From: Solidesulfovibrio carbinoliphilus subsp. oakridgensis
GTDB lineage: Bacteria; Desulfobacterota; Desulfovibrionia; Desulfovibrionales; Desulfovibrionaceae
Direction: 5' to 3'
DNA: 64,000 nt
Assembly: GCF_000177215.2 (NCBI RefSeq)
Contig: NZ_CM001368.1
Span: forward strand, 744,001-808,000
Under the pieces are notes generated by a model. That model saw only the letters and a program-made list of their open reading frames with translations, was not told where the DNA came from and searched no databases. Shown piece after piece: positions 22,619-31,445 of the stretch. The position numbers and the translations under genes were made by a program. How positions within the stretch are numbered: the stretch's first letter is position 1; every line of letters starts with the position of its first letter.

Positions 22619-24967
22619 TCATGGCGCCGCCAACAGGCCGTAGAGAGCCTGCCCCAGGCTGATGCAGCCGTCATTGGCCGGTACCGTGCGGTGGCAAAGC
22701 GGCAGAAGGCCGGCCGCGCGCAGGGCCTCCGGCAGAAGGAGCGCCAGGGTGCGGTTTTGCAGGACGCCGCCGCTCAGGGCCACGTGGCGGAGGCCGGTTT
22801 GGGCCGCCATCTCCCGGGCCAGGGCGGCAAGGCCCGCCACCAGGCCCAGGTGGAAGCGGCGGGCCACCCGGCCGGCCGGAGCGCCGGCGGCGGCGTCGGC
22901 CGCGGCCTGGGCGAAAAGGGTGAGGGTATCGAGCCTGACCGGCGTGACGCTCCGGTCGACAGGGCAGTCGTAAGCCCGGGTTTCCGTCGCATCCTGGATC
23001 TGTTCCAAGAGGATGGCCGCCTGACCCTCGTAGTCGATGGCCTGGCACAGGCCGAGGCTGGCCGCCACCGCGTCGAAGAGCCGACCGCAGCTGGTGGTGA
23101 CCGGACAATTGAGGCCTTTTTCGAGCATTTGGCTGATCAAGCCGGCTTCGGCCGCGCGCGTTGCCAGCCAGGGCCAGGGCCGGCCGGCCGGGGTCTTTTC
23201 CCCCAGGGCGAAATGGCAGGCCTGGGCCGTGCGCCAGGGTTCGCGCACGGCCGCCTCCCCGCCGGGGAGGCGGATCGGCGCGAAATGGGCCAGCCGGGTA
23301 TGGCTGCGGGCGCGCGGATCGACGAGCAGGCATTCCCCGCCCCAAAGCGTCCCGTCCTCGCCAAGGCCGGTGCCGTCGAGAGCCAGCCCCAGGACCGGTT
23401 CCAGGAGCCGGTGCTCGGCCAGCACGGCATAGATGTGGGCCACGTGGTGCTGGAGCCTAAGCACCGGCCACCGGTCCTGTTCCAGGGCGAACCGCGTGCT
23501 CGGATAGTCCGGATGCAGGTCGGCCACGCAGGCTTGGGGCGAGACGCCAAGGACGCCGCACAAGTGGTCCAGGGTCTCCTGGTAGAAGCCGTGCGTCTCC
23601 AGGTCGTCCAGGTCGCCGATGTGCTGGCTGACAAAGGCTTGTTTCCCCTTGGTCAGGCAGAGGGTGGCCTTGAGCATGGGCCCGAGGCCGACGACGGCCG
23701 GGCCTGAGGCGGGCAGGGCGACTGGCGATGGCACATACCCCCTGGCCCGGCGCAGGACCATGGGGGACGGCTTGATCCCGCCCCGGGCCGCGCCGCAACA
23801 GACATCGTCGACTTCCAGGGGTCGGACCACGGAATCGTCGGTACGGATCAGGATGTCACGATTATGAAAGAGAAAGATGTCGGCCAGATCCGCAAGTCTG
23901 GCCAAGGCCTCGCGGTTGCCAAGGCTGATGGGCTCGCCGCCGGCGTTGCCCGAGGTCATGACCAGGGCCGGCAGGCGGTCCGGGCCGGCCGCCCGGGCGT
24001 AGGCCCCAAGCAACAGGTGGTGGAGCGGCGTGTAGGGCAGCATGACCCCGATCTCGCGGGTGTCCGGGGCGACGTTCGGGGTCAGCCCGCTGTCGGTCCG
24101 GGCCGGCAGGAGGGTGATGGGCCGGACGGTTCCGGTCAGAAGCGCCCCGGCCCGCTCGCCGACGCGGCCGAGACGGGCGGCGGTCGGCAGATCCGGGACC
24201 ATGACGGCGAGCGCCTTGGATGGCCGGCGCTTGCGATGGCGTAGTGTGGCCACGGCCGTTTCGCTGGCCGCGTCGCAGACGAGATGGAAGCCGCCAAGGC
24301 CTTTGACTGCGGCCACTTGGCCTTGGGCCAGGGCCTGGGCCAGGGCCGTGACGGCGGCGGGTCCCTCGGCCAGGCGCGTTCCCTGCCCGTCCGCCAGCCA
24401 GATCCTTGGGCCGCAGACCGGACAGGCGTTTGGCTGGGCGTGGAAGCGTCGGTCGGACGGATCGGCGTATTCGGCGGCGCAGTCCGGGCAGAACGGAAAG
24501 CAGGCCATGGAGGTCGTTTCCCGGTCGTAGGGGACGCGACGGGTGATGGTATAGCGCGGGCCGCAGTTGGTGCAGTTGGTGAACGGGTACTCATGGCGGC
24601 GGTTGGCGGGATCGGCCATGTCGGCGAGGCAGTCGGAACAGGTGGCCACATCCGGGCTTATGAGCACGTCATGGCCGGCGCCCGGGGCGCTTTGGACGAT
24701 GCGGAAGTCCGCCTCGCCGCACGGCGCGGCTCCCGCCTCGCCGTGGCGCAGGATGCGGGCCAGGGGCGGAACCTCGGCCGGCAGGCGTGTGCCGAAGGCC
24801 GCAACCGCCCCGGCCGGCCCCTCGACCTCGATGACCACGCCTTCCGGCGTGTTGCGGACAAATCCGGCCAGTCCCAGTTCCCGGGCCAGCCGGTAGACGA
24901 AGGGCCGAAAGCCCACCCCCTGGACTTGGCCGGCCACCACGTGGCGGCGACGCGTGTTTGTTGGCAT
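22619..24967 (-). CDS. hypF: Carbamoyltransferase HypF
   Basis: HypF uses carbamoyl phosphate and ATP to make the thiocarboxamide on HypE from which the CN ligands of [NiFe]-hydrogenase arise. The 782-residue protein has an N-terminal acylphosphatase domain (GQVQGVGFRPFVYRLA, residues 13-28), two zinc-finger pairs (CSDCLADM...NCTNCGPR and CPDCAAEY...CPVCGPR), a YrdC-like domain (about 205-385) and a Kae1-like C-terminal domain with the metal ligands in HHVAHIYAVLAEH (about 505-517). The start at 24967 is chosen at the conserved N-terminus, though the ribosome binding site is weak. It follows the DUF362 gene by 31 bp. Confidence 0.96.
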   Translation of the reverse strand: MPTNTRRRHVVAGQVQGVGFRPFVYRLARELGLAGFVRNTPEGVVIEVEGPAGAVAAFGTRLPAEVPPLARILRHGEAGAAPCGEADFRIVQSAPGAGHDVLISPDVATCSDCLADMADPANRRHEYPFTNCTNCGPRYTITRRVPYDRETTSMACFPFCPDCAAEYADPSDRRFHAQPNACPVCGPRIWLADGQGTRLAEGPAAVTALAQALAQGQVAAVKGLGGFHLVCDAASETAVATLRHRKRRPSKALAVMVPDLPTAARLGRVGERAGALLTGTVRPITLLPARTDSGLTPNVAPDTREIGVMLPYTPLHHLLLGAYARAAGPDRLPALVMTSGNAGGEPISLGNREALARLADLADIFLFHNRDILIRTDDSVVRPLEVDDVCCGAARGGIKPSPMVLRRARGYVPSPVALPASGPAVVGLGPMLKATLCLTKGKQAFVSQHIGDLDDLETHGFYQETLDHLCGVLGVSPQACVADLHPDYPSTRFALEQDRWPVLRLQHHVAHIYAVLAEHRLLEPVLGLALDGTGLGEDGTLWGGECLLVDPRARSHTRLAHFAPIRLPGGEAAVREPWRTAQACHFALGEKTPAGRPWPWLATRAAEAGLISQMLEKGLNCPVTTSCGRLFDAVAASLGLCQAIDYEGQAAILLEQIQDATETRAYDCPVDRSVTPVRLDTLTLFAQAAADAAAGAPAGRVARRFHLGLVAGLAALAREMAAQTGLRHVALSGGVLQNRTLALLLPEALRAAGLLPLCHRTVPANDGCISLGQALYGLLAAP

Positions 24968-24998
24968 GACGCGCAGGGTACCGGGCTTTGCCCGCGTG

Positions 24999-25940
24999 TC
25001 AACGCCCCCGGTCGCCCCCCCGGCCAAAGGTGACGAGCAGGCTTCGCACCCGGCCCCGGACGAACCGGCTCGGCTCGAAGGCCAGCGGGGCCAGGACCCG
25101 GGGCGTCATGAAACCGGCGACGTCGAAGGCATCCGGCGTTTCCATGGGAAAATGCACCTCGTCGGCCCTGCTCCCGGGCAGGTCCAGGGCCAGGGCCTCG
25201 CGCCACAACGGAATGCTCTCCGGCGACAGTCCGAGCCGGGCATAGATGGCCGTGTCCAGGGCCACGGGATTGGCGGCCGCCGCCAAAAGGCCCAGGGCAA
25301 AGGCCTCGCCGCCGACAGGGCCGGCCTTGTGCATGGCCACCACCCCGTCGAGGAGCGAGGTGGACGGGGGCAGGGCGGCGGAAACGTCGAGGAGCATCCG
25401 GGCAAAGCGGCCAAGGCACTTTCCCAGCCGCTGGTGGGCCAAGGATTTGCGAAACCCGCACACGCAGCCGAAAAAATTTTTCACCGCAAGCGTCAGACCC
25501 ATCTGGTCATGGCATTTGAGCCGGGGCACGTTGACGATGTGGTCCGCCTCAAGGGCCAGACGCGACACCCCGATCGTGCCGCCACCCGAAAGCCGCACCG
25601 GCCGCGGACAGTCGAGGCTCGCCACCCGCACCGGCAAATTGGCCAGGGCCTCGGTCAGGCCGGTCAGTCGGGCCACGATGCGGCCCGTGCCAAAAGCCGG
25701 TGAATCGGCCACCGTGACCCTTGCTCCGCTTGCGATCAGATGCCGGCAGACGGCCCGTACCACCGATGGATGGGAGCAGGACAGGGAAGGGTTTCGCGGC
25801 GCGACCAGGTTGGGTTTGACCAGCACCCGGTCGCCGCGACCCGCCTGGCAGCCGGCCGCCGCCAAGAGCGCGGACACGATCCCGTCAAGGCCGGGATCGT
25901 CATATCCGGCCACCCGGCGTAGAAATATAGAATGGGACAT
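24999..25940 (-). CDS. DUF362-domain protein
   Basis: This 313-residue protein matches DUF362: VLVKPNLVAP near residue 42, a Rossmann-like stretch ARVTVADSPAFGTG, NVPRLKCHDQMGLTLAVKNF and the following FFGCVCGFRKSLAHQRLG, then LLDGVVAMHKAGPVGGEAF. DUF362 proteins often accompany ferredoxin domains, but no [4Fe-4S] motif is present here. The function is unknown. The start MSHSIFLRRV at 25940 lies next to a palindromic repeat whose conserved GGAGG (11 nt upstream) may serve as ribosome binding site. It is upstream of hypF in the same direction, which hints at, but does not prove, a hydrogenase-related role. Confidence 0.8.
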   Translation of the reverse strand: MSHSIFLRRVAGYDDPGLDGIVSALLAAAGCQAGRGDRVLVKPNLVAPRNPSLSCSHPSVVRAVCRHLIASGARVTVADSPAFGTGRIVARLTGLTEALANLPVRVASLDCPRPVRLSGGGTIGVSRLALEADHIVNVPRLKCHDQMGLTLAVKNFFGCVCGFRKSLAHQRLGKCLGRFARMLLDVSAALPPSTSLLDGVVAMHKAGPVGGEAFALGLLAAAANPVALDTAIYARLGLSPESIPLWREALALDLPGSRADEVHFPMETPDAFDVAGFMTPRVLAPLAFEPSRFVRGRVRSLLVTFGRGGDRGR

Positions 25941-25948
25941 GTGGGAAG

Positions 25949-25996
25949 ATGCCTCCGGCGGCCGGGGGGATAATCCCCCCCCGGACCCCCTGGCCT
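25949..25996 (+). repeat. Intergenic palindromic repeat, copy 4
   Basis: GATGCCTCCGGCGG is followed by the hairpin CCGGGGGGA-TAA-TCCCCCC and then CCGGACCCCCTGGCC. It lies just upstream of the DUF362 start, in inverted orientation to the copy about 100 bp away. Confidence 0.75.
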
Positions 25997-26089
25997 GGGA
26001 CGGTTTTTGCGACCGACAGCATTGCGGCCGGCCACAAATGTCGATGCCCCGCCACTTACCCACCCGGCTCCATCGCCGTACTCCCCGTC

Positions 26090-26141
26090 GGGGAGGGGCC
26101 GGGAGGGGGTCACCCCCTCCCGGCCGCCGGAGGCATCTTTT
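26090..26141 (-). repeat. Intergenic palindromic repeat, copy 5
   Basis: On the minus strand it reads AAAGATGCCTCCGGCGG and then the hairpin GGGAGGGGG-TGA-CCCCCTCCC (26101-26121). It lies between the DJ-1 and DUF362 genes and faces copy 4. Confidence 0.75.
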
Positions 26142-26162
26142 CTTTCTGCTCTGCCTTCCTGC

Positions 26163-26684
26163 CTACGCGCCGACTTTTTTCAAAACTTCGCGCATGAAGT
26201 CCGGCAGGTCGTCGGGTTGGCGGGAGGTGATGAACTGGCCGTCCACGACCACGGATTTGTCCTCGTAGAGGGCGCCGGCATCCTTGAGTTCGTCGACCAC
26301 GGTCTTGTAGCAGGTGGCGTGGCGGCCCCGCAACAGCCGGGCCGTGATCAGGATCTGGGGACCATGGCAGATGGCGGCGATGGGGATGCCGGAGGAGGCG
26401 AAGTCGTTGGCGATGTCGATGACCTTCGGCAGGGTGCGCAGGGTGGCCGGGGCCTTGCCGCCCGGCAGCACGAGCAGACTGTAGCCGCAGGAACCGGCGG
26501 ACTCCACGTCGTCCACGGCCAGATTGGCCGAGAATGTGACGCCGTGCTTGCCGGCGAATTCACCGGCCTGGGGCGCGGCCACGTCCACGGTGAATCCGGC
26601 TTCCCGCAGGCGGTAGAGCGGATAAAAAAGTTCGCTGTCTTCGACGTTGTCGGCGGAAACGATGAGTGCTTTTTTGGCTTGCAT
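26163..26684 (-). CDS. DJ-1/PfpI-family protein
   Basis: This 173-residue protein belongs to the class I glutamine amidotransferase-like DJ-1/PfpI group. The nucleophile elbow is AICHGPQIL with Cys106 and His107, and the conserved Glu17 sits in VEDSELFYPLYRL. The C-terminal part (DGQFITSRQPDDLPDFM) resembles YhbO/PfpI proteins, which act as general stress proteins or glycation-repair and protease-like enzymes; which applies here is unknown. It is followed by a palindromic repeat and preceded by about 170 bp of DNA without a recognised gene. Confidence 0.9.
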   Translation of the reverse strand: MQAKKALIVSADNVEDSELFYPLYRLREAGFTVDVAAPQAGEFAGKHGVTFSANLAVDDVESAGSCGYSLLVLPGGKAPATLRTLPKVIDIANDFASSGIPIAAICHGPQILITARLLRGRHATCYKTVVDELKDAGALYEDKSVVVDGQFITSRQPDDLPDFMREVLKKVGA

Positions 26685-26856
26685 GGCGTCCTCTCACGTC
26701 TTTGAGGATGGACCGACGAAAGTATCGATCCTGCCCCAAGCCTATGCAGCAAGTCGCCGGCCATGGCAACCGAACCCGGACCAGGGCACACGGATGGATG
26801 TCAGGATGCCATGTCCGGAGACCCGCCATCGCCGCGGATGCGAGAGGCGAGAAGCC

Positions 26857-28308
26857 CTACATGCCGATATCGTCGTCGCAGCACAGCGGAAAGATCCGCA
26901 TGTTCGGGTAGACGCCCTTGAAGCCGCCTTCCACGTAGGGCTGGATGAGGTTGTAGGTGATGTTTTTGGTCTTCTGGGCATGGCCCAGGTTCTGCTGGCC
27001 GCCGTCGAAGTAGGCGCCGTTGGCTTCCAGGATGTGGTGGATGCGGTTCTGGAAGGCCCGGATGAAACGGCCGCCGTTGCCGGTGAAGGTCATGGGACCG
27101 ATGGCGGCCTCGCCGTCGACCTTGGCGAAGTCGTCGATGGAGACCGACTGGGTGGCCAGATCCCCGGGTCGGGTGACGTGCCCCCAGACCACGTGGCGCG
27201 GCGGGATGTCCACGGGTTCGGCCAGGTCCACGATGGAGTGGGGCAGGACGACGGACCCTTCGCCCACGGTCAGGGGCGCTTCCGCCGTGCCGCGCAGGAA
27301 GGAATTGAAGCCCACGAACACGTTTTTTCCGAGCCGGCTGCCGATGATCTTGGCGCCGTGGGCCGTGACGTCGTAGCCTTCAAGTACGGAATCGACCACG
27401 TAGCTGTTTTCCTGGGCGTTGGCCCCTTTGCCGAGGTGGGCGTTTTCCAGGTAGGCCCGTTGGGCCACCAGCACGTTTTCCCCGATGCTCGTCTCGCCCT
27501 TGACCACGGCGTAGCGCGAGACAAAGGAGCCCGGAGCGTAGGTCTCGGGCCGGGAGGCGTAAAGGAAGCCGAAGACCCGCTCGAAATCGCGCTTCCTGCC
27601 TTCGACGAAGTCCATGAACACGCCCTTGGCCCGCTCGCCAGGCGCGATGGAAACGTACTTGGCCAGGACCTCCGGATCGTAGCGGTAGCTGAACTCGTCG
27701 CCGGCCTTGTTGCGGATCCAGATATGGCCCGGGTCCACGATGGAGGGCTGGAGGTCGCAGACCTGGACGTAGGCAAAGGCCCCAATGGAGGTGTTTTGCA
27801 CGGTGCACAGGTCGATGGTGGCAAAAGGCCCGAGAAACGAGCCCATGACCGGGGCCCCGTGGATGTTGGCGTAGGACAGGGCCACCGTGTTTTTGATGAC
27901 AAATTCTTCCGGGAACTCGGGGTCGTGGCTGAAACTGTGGATAAGGGCCTTGTGGAGGAAACTGTCAATGATCTTGATGACTTCGTCGTTGTGCAGGCGC
28001 AGGCAGACGCCGTCGACACTGAAACCGTTGGTCACGGATTTGAGCTCGTCGCCCCGGACATCGCATTTGTAGAGGACCGAATGCTGGACGTCGCACTTGC
28101 CGAAGAAATAGGAGCCGGCCAGCGAAGAGCACTGGAAATTGAAAAAAAGGGGATGTTCGGTGGTAATACCGTAAAAAGCGTAGAACTGGGCATAGTTGTC
28201 CTGGGGCACGGCACCGTGGACGTAGGGTCCGACATCGATGGCGCTGCGCCGCAGGTTGATGTTGGCCCGGGCGATGACGTTTTCCAGGATGCGCTGCAAC
28301 TGCTTCAT
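26857..28308 (-). CDS. Left-handed beta-helix (hexapeptide-repeat) transferase-like protein
   Basis: This 483-residue protein has many imperfect hexapeptide repeats over about 260-420 (for example SIGENVLVAQRAYLENAHLG and SRLGKNVFVGFNSFL), typical of a left-handed beta-helix as in acyl- and nucleotidyltransferases. The N-terminal part (about 1-250) is a different domain with several Cys and His residues (CSSLAGSYFFGKCDVQHS, YKCDVRG). I cannot name a substrate. The C-terminus ends FPLCCDDDIGM. Its ATG overlaps by one base the stop of the upstream response regulator, so it is the third gene of a tight operon with two receiver-only regulators. Confidence 0.7.
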   Translation of the reverse strand: MKQLQRILENVIARANINLRRSAIDVGPYVHGAVPQDNYAQFYAFYGITTEHPLFFNFQCSSLAGSYFFGKCDVQHSVLYKCDVRGDELKSVTNGFSVDGVCLRLHNDEVIKIIDSFLHKALIHSFSHDPEFPEEFVIKNTVALSYANIHGAPVMGSFLGPFATIDLCTVQNTSIGAFAYVQVCDLQPSIVDPGHIWIRNKAGDEFSYRYDPEVLAKYVSIAPGERAKGVFMDFVEGRKRDFERVFGFLYASRPETYAPGSFVSRYAVVKGETSIGENVLVAQRAYLENAHLGKGANAQENSYVVDSVLEGYDVTAHGAKIIGSRLGKNVFVGFNSFLRGTAEAPLTVGEGSVVLPHSIVDLAEPVDIPPRHVVWGHVTRPGDLATQSVSIDDFAKVDGEAAIGPMTFTGNGGRFIRAFQNRIHHILEANGAYFDGGQQNLGHAQKTKNITYNLIQPYVEGGFKGVYPNMRIFPLCCDDDIGM

Positions 28309-28739
28309 TATCTCGCCTCCACAGGACCGGTCGCATCGTTTGGGCCATTGGACCAGCGCGGTTTTTGGGCCGCCCGGGACAGGGCCTTGCGCACCACCTC
28401 CAGCAGCAGGTGGATGTCGCAGGGTTTGCTCAAGTATTCGGAGGCCCCGAGGCGTTGGCCTTCCAGGGCGTACTCCACGGTCGGATAGCCGGTGACGATG
28501 ATGGATTCCAGTTCCGGGCGCAGGGCTTTGAGCGCGGCCAGGGTCTCGATGCCGTTGAGGCCCGGCATGTTGACGTCAAGGACGGCCACGGCCACGGCCG
28601 GGTCGCCCCGCACGATCTCGAGCGCTTCCTCCCCGGAGGCCGCGGTCAGGACGGAGAGACCCTGGCCGGTCAGCCAGCTCGACAGGGCGAAGCGGAGGTT
28701 TTCCTCGTCATCGACCAACAGGACGGTTTTCATGGTCAT
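28308..28739 (-). CDS. Receiver-only response regulator (second of a pair)
   Basis: The 143-residue protein is a single CheY-like receiver domain with a short tail. The acidic pocket is VLLVDDEENLRF at the N-terminus, the phosphoacceptor Asp lies in VAVLDVNMPGLNG, the Thr switch is in IIVTGYPTVEYAL and the Lys in YLSKPCDIHLLLE. There is no output domain. The start overlaps the stop of the upstream regulator by four bases (ATGA). The sequence is clearly a paralogue of its neighbour. No cognate kinase is adjacent, so the phosphodonor must come from elsewhere. Confidence 0.9.
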   Translation of the reverse strand: MTMKTVLLVDDEENLRFALSSWLTGQGLSVLTAASGEEALEIVRGDPAVAVAVLDVNMPGLNGIETLAALKALRPELESIIVTGYPTVEYALEGQRLGASEYLSKPCDIHLLLEVVRKALSRAAQKPRWSNGPNDATGPVEAR

Positions 28740-29128
28740 GCTCCCCCGTCCGTGGCTTCGGCGCGGGCAAGCGCCTCCAGCACCCGGGCATGGAGTTCTT
28801 CCATGTCGCAGGGCTTGGTCAGGAATTCATACGCCCCCAGGCGCATGCCCTCCAGTGCCCCCTCCACGGACGGATAACCGGTCAGGAGGAGCGCCTCGAC
28901 ATCCGGGCGCAGGGCTTTGAGTTCCCGCAGGGTCTCCAGGCCGTCCAGGCCGGGCATGTTGATGTCAAGGACGGCCACGCCGACGTCCGGGGCGTCCCGC
29001 AGGACGGCCAGGCCCTCTTCGCCCGAGGAAGCCGTTTTGACGGCCAGTCCCCGTGCGGACAGGCGTTTGGCCAGGATGGCCGTGAGGCCGGCCTCGTCGT
29101 CCACCAGAAGCACCGTTTTTCCCGCCAT
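28736..29128 (-). CDS. Receiver-only response regulator (first of a pair)
   Basis: This 130-residue CheY-like receiver begins [19 protein letters not shown]. The phosphoacceptor Asp is in [13 protein letters not shown], followed by [13 protein letters not shown] and the conserved Lys in [13 protein letters not shown]. The start at 29128 is preceded by GGGAG about 10 nt upstream; an in-frame start at 29191 would add 21 residues that do not belong to the domain. It is first in the operon with a second receiver and the beta-helix protein, and divergent from the DUF255 gene. Confidence 0.9.
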   Translation of the reverse strand: MAGKTVLLVDDEAGLTAILAKRLSARGLAVKTASSGEEGLAVLRDAPDVGVAVLDINMPGLDGLETLRELKALRPDVEALLLTGYPSVEGALEGMRLGAYEFLTKPCDMEELHARVLEALARAEATDGGA

Positions 29129-29286
29129 GGATCGCTTGCTCCCGATTTCACAATTTCGTCTTCGCATACCGTGTTCCGGCAAAAGCTTCAAGGAGTATCA
29201 TGGGAGGGGCCGGGTTTGGCCGTCCAAGGGGCCAGGAACGGTTGCAAAACCGGGTTTCCCTGGTAGAAGGGGCCATGGAGGCCGCC

Positions 29287-31413
29287 ATGGAGCCCAAAGC
29301 CAACCGCCTGATCACCGAAAAGAGTCCCTATCTCCAGCAACACGCCCACAACCCCGTGGACTGGTACCCGTGGGGGGAAGAAGCCTTTGCCCTGGCTAGG
29401 GCCGAGGACAAGCCCATCTTTCTGTCCATAGGCTATTCCACCTGCCACTGGTGCCACGTGATGGAGCACGAATCCTTCGAGGACGAGGATATCGCGGCGC
29501 TCATGCGGGCCACGGTGGTGGCCGTCAAGGTGGACCGGGAGGAGCGGCCGGATCTCGACAACCTCTACATGACCTTCTGCCAGGCCCTGACCGGCCGGGG
29601 CGGCTGGCCGCTCAACGTCTTCCTGACCCCGGACGGACAGCCTTTTTTCGCGGGCACCTATTTTCCCAAGGAGTCGGGTTTTGGCCGCACCGGCATGCGC
29701 GAACTCCTGCAACGGGTCCATATGGCCTGGACGAGCAACCGGCAGGCCGTGATCGGCAACGCCACCCAGATCCTGGACGCGGTCCGGAGCCAGCTCGAGG
29801 CCCGGGACGCGGGCGAGACGGCCGAGCCCGGCGAAGCCCAGCTCGACGCGGCCCGAAACGAACTGGCCGCCGCCTACGACGCGGCCAACGGCGGCTTCGG
29901 CGGGGCTCCGAAATTTCCCTCCCCGCACAACCTCCTCTTTCTCCTGCGCGAGTTTCGCCGCACCGGCCGAGAGGAAAATCTGGCCATGGTGACGGCCACC
30001 CTGGACGCCATGCGCCGGGGCGGCGTCTTCGACCAGATCGGGCTGGGGCTCCACCGCTACAGCACCGACGCCCACTGGTTCGTGCCGCATTTCGAAAAGA
30101 TGCTCTACGATCAGGCGCTCACCGCCATGGCCGCGACCGAGGCGTATCTCGCGACCGGAGACGCGGAGTGGCGGCGGATGGCCAGGGACATTTTCGAATA
30201 CGTCCACCGCGACCTGACAGGGCCGGACGGGGCCTTTTACAGCGCCGAGGACGCGGACAGCGAAGGGGTCGAGGGCAAGTTCTACGTCTGGACGGAAAGC
30301 GAAATTCGGGCCGTGCTGGCCGGGGACGAGGCCGGGCTTTTCATGGACGTCTACGGCATCGCCCCGGGCGGCAACTTCCACGACGAGGCCACGGGGCAGG
30401 CCACGGGCGCCAACATTCCGTTCCTGGAGGAGCCGATTGCGGCCGTTGCCGGGAAAAAGGGCCTGGGGCCGGCGGAACTCGCTTCCCGCCTGGAGCGGAG
30501 CCGGGAGCTGCTTCTGGCTGCCCGGCAAAAGCGGGTGCGCCCGCTTTGCGACGACAAGGTGCTGACCGACATGAACGGGCTCATGATCGCCGCCCTGGCC
30601 AAGGCCGCCCGTGCCTTCGACGACGAGGAACTGGCCGGCCGGGCGAAACGGGCTTCGGATTTCCTGCTTGCAAAAATGCTGCTGCCGGACAGTCGGCTGC
30701 TTCACCGGCTGCGCCTCGGCGAGGCGGCCGTGACGGGCATGCTCGACGACTATGCCTTTCTGGCCTGGGGGCTTCTCGAACTCTACCAGACCGTGTTCGA
30801 TCCGGCCTATCTGGCCCAAGCCGTGGCCCTGGCCAAGGCCATGGTCCGGCACTTCGGAGACGCGGCCGGCGGATTGTTCCTGACCCCGGACGACGGCGAG
30901 GCCCTGCTCCTGCGCCAAAAGACCTATTACGACGCGGCCATACCGTCCGGCAACAGCGTGGCCTTTCTGGTTCTCACCACGCTGTACCGGCTGACCGGAG
31001 AGAAGTCCTTCATGGAGGAGGCGAGCAGGCTGGCCCGGGCCGCCGGGCCCTGGGTGGCCGGCCATCCCTCGGGCTTCACCTTTTTCCTGTGCGGGCTGTC
31101 CCAGATGCTGGCCCCGTCGGCCGAGGTGACCATTGCCGGCGATCCTGACGCGCCCGACACCCACGCCCTGGCCCGGGCCCTGTTCGAGCGGTACCTGCCC
31201 GAAGTGGCGGTGGTCCTGCGGCCGGCCGGGGAAGAGCCGAACGACGAACCGGACATCGTGGCCCTGGCCCCCTTCACCCGGTTCCAACTGCCCATGGGAG
31301 ACCGGGCCGCGGCCCACGTTTGCCGGGCCGGGTCCTGCCAGCCGCCGACCCCCGATCCCGCCGCCATGCTTGCCCTGCTGGACAAGGGGAAACCCGGGGC
31401 TGCCGGCGGCTAG
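29287..31413 (+). CDS. DUF255 / YyaL-type protein with thioredoxin-like domain
   Basis: The 708-residue protein has an N-terminal thioredoxin-like domain with a CHWC motif ([16 protein letters not shown], near residue 50) followed by an (alpha/alpha)6 toroid region that resembles N-acylglucosamine epimerase and cellulase folds. Conserved family landmarks are [30 protein letters not shown] and [18 protein letters not shown]. The family (human SPATA20 homologue) has no settled activity. GGAGG lies five bases upstream of the 29287 ATG, which makes it preferable to upstream ATGs at 29275 and 29200. It stands alone. Confidence 0.88.
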   Translation: MEPKANRLITEKSPYLQQHAHNPVDWYPWGEEAFALARAEDKPIFLSIGYSTCHWCHVMEHESFEDEDIAALMRATVVAVKVDREERPDLDNLYMTFCQALTGRGGWPLNVFLTPDGQPFFAGTYFPKESGFGRTGMRELLQRVHMAWTSNRQAVIGNATQILDAVRSQLEARDAGETAEPGEAQLDAARNELAAAYDAANGGFGGAPKFPSPHNLLFLLREFRRTGREENLAMVTATLDAMRRGGVFDQIGLGLHRYSTDAHWFVPHFEKMLYDQALTAMAATEAYLATGDAEWRRMARDIFEYVHRDLTGPDGAFYSAEDADSEGVEGKFYVWTESEIRAVLAGDEAGLFMDVYGIAPGGNFHDEATGQATGANIPFLEEPIAAVAGKKGLGPAELASRLERSRELLLAARQKRVRPLCDDKVLTDMNGLMIAALAKAARAFDDEELAGRAKRASDFLLAKMLLPDSRLLHRLRLGEAAVTGMLDDYAFLAWGLLELYQTVFDPAYLAQAVALAKAMVRHFGDAAGGLFLTPDDGEALLLRQKTYYDAAIPSGNSVAFLVLTTLYRLTGEKSFMEEASRLARAAGPWVAGHPSGFTFFLCGLSQMLAPSAEVTIAGDPDAPDTHALARALFERYLPEVAVVLRPAGEEPNDEPDIVALAPFTRFQLPMGDRAAAHVCRAGSCQPPTPDPAAMLALLDKGKPGAAGG

Positions 31414-31445
31414 GGGCCGCCCCGGGGAAAGTCCTCTCGTCGAAT

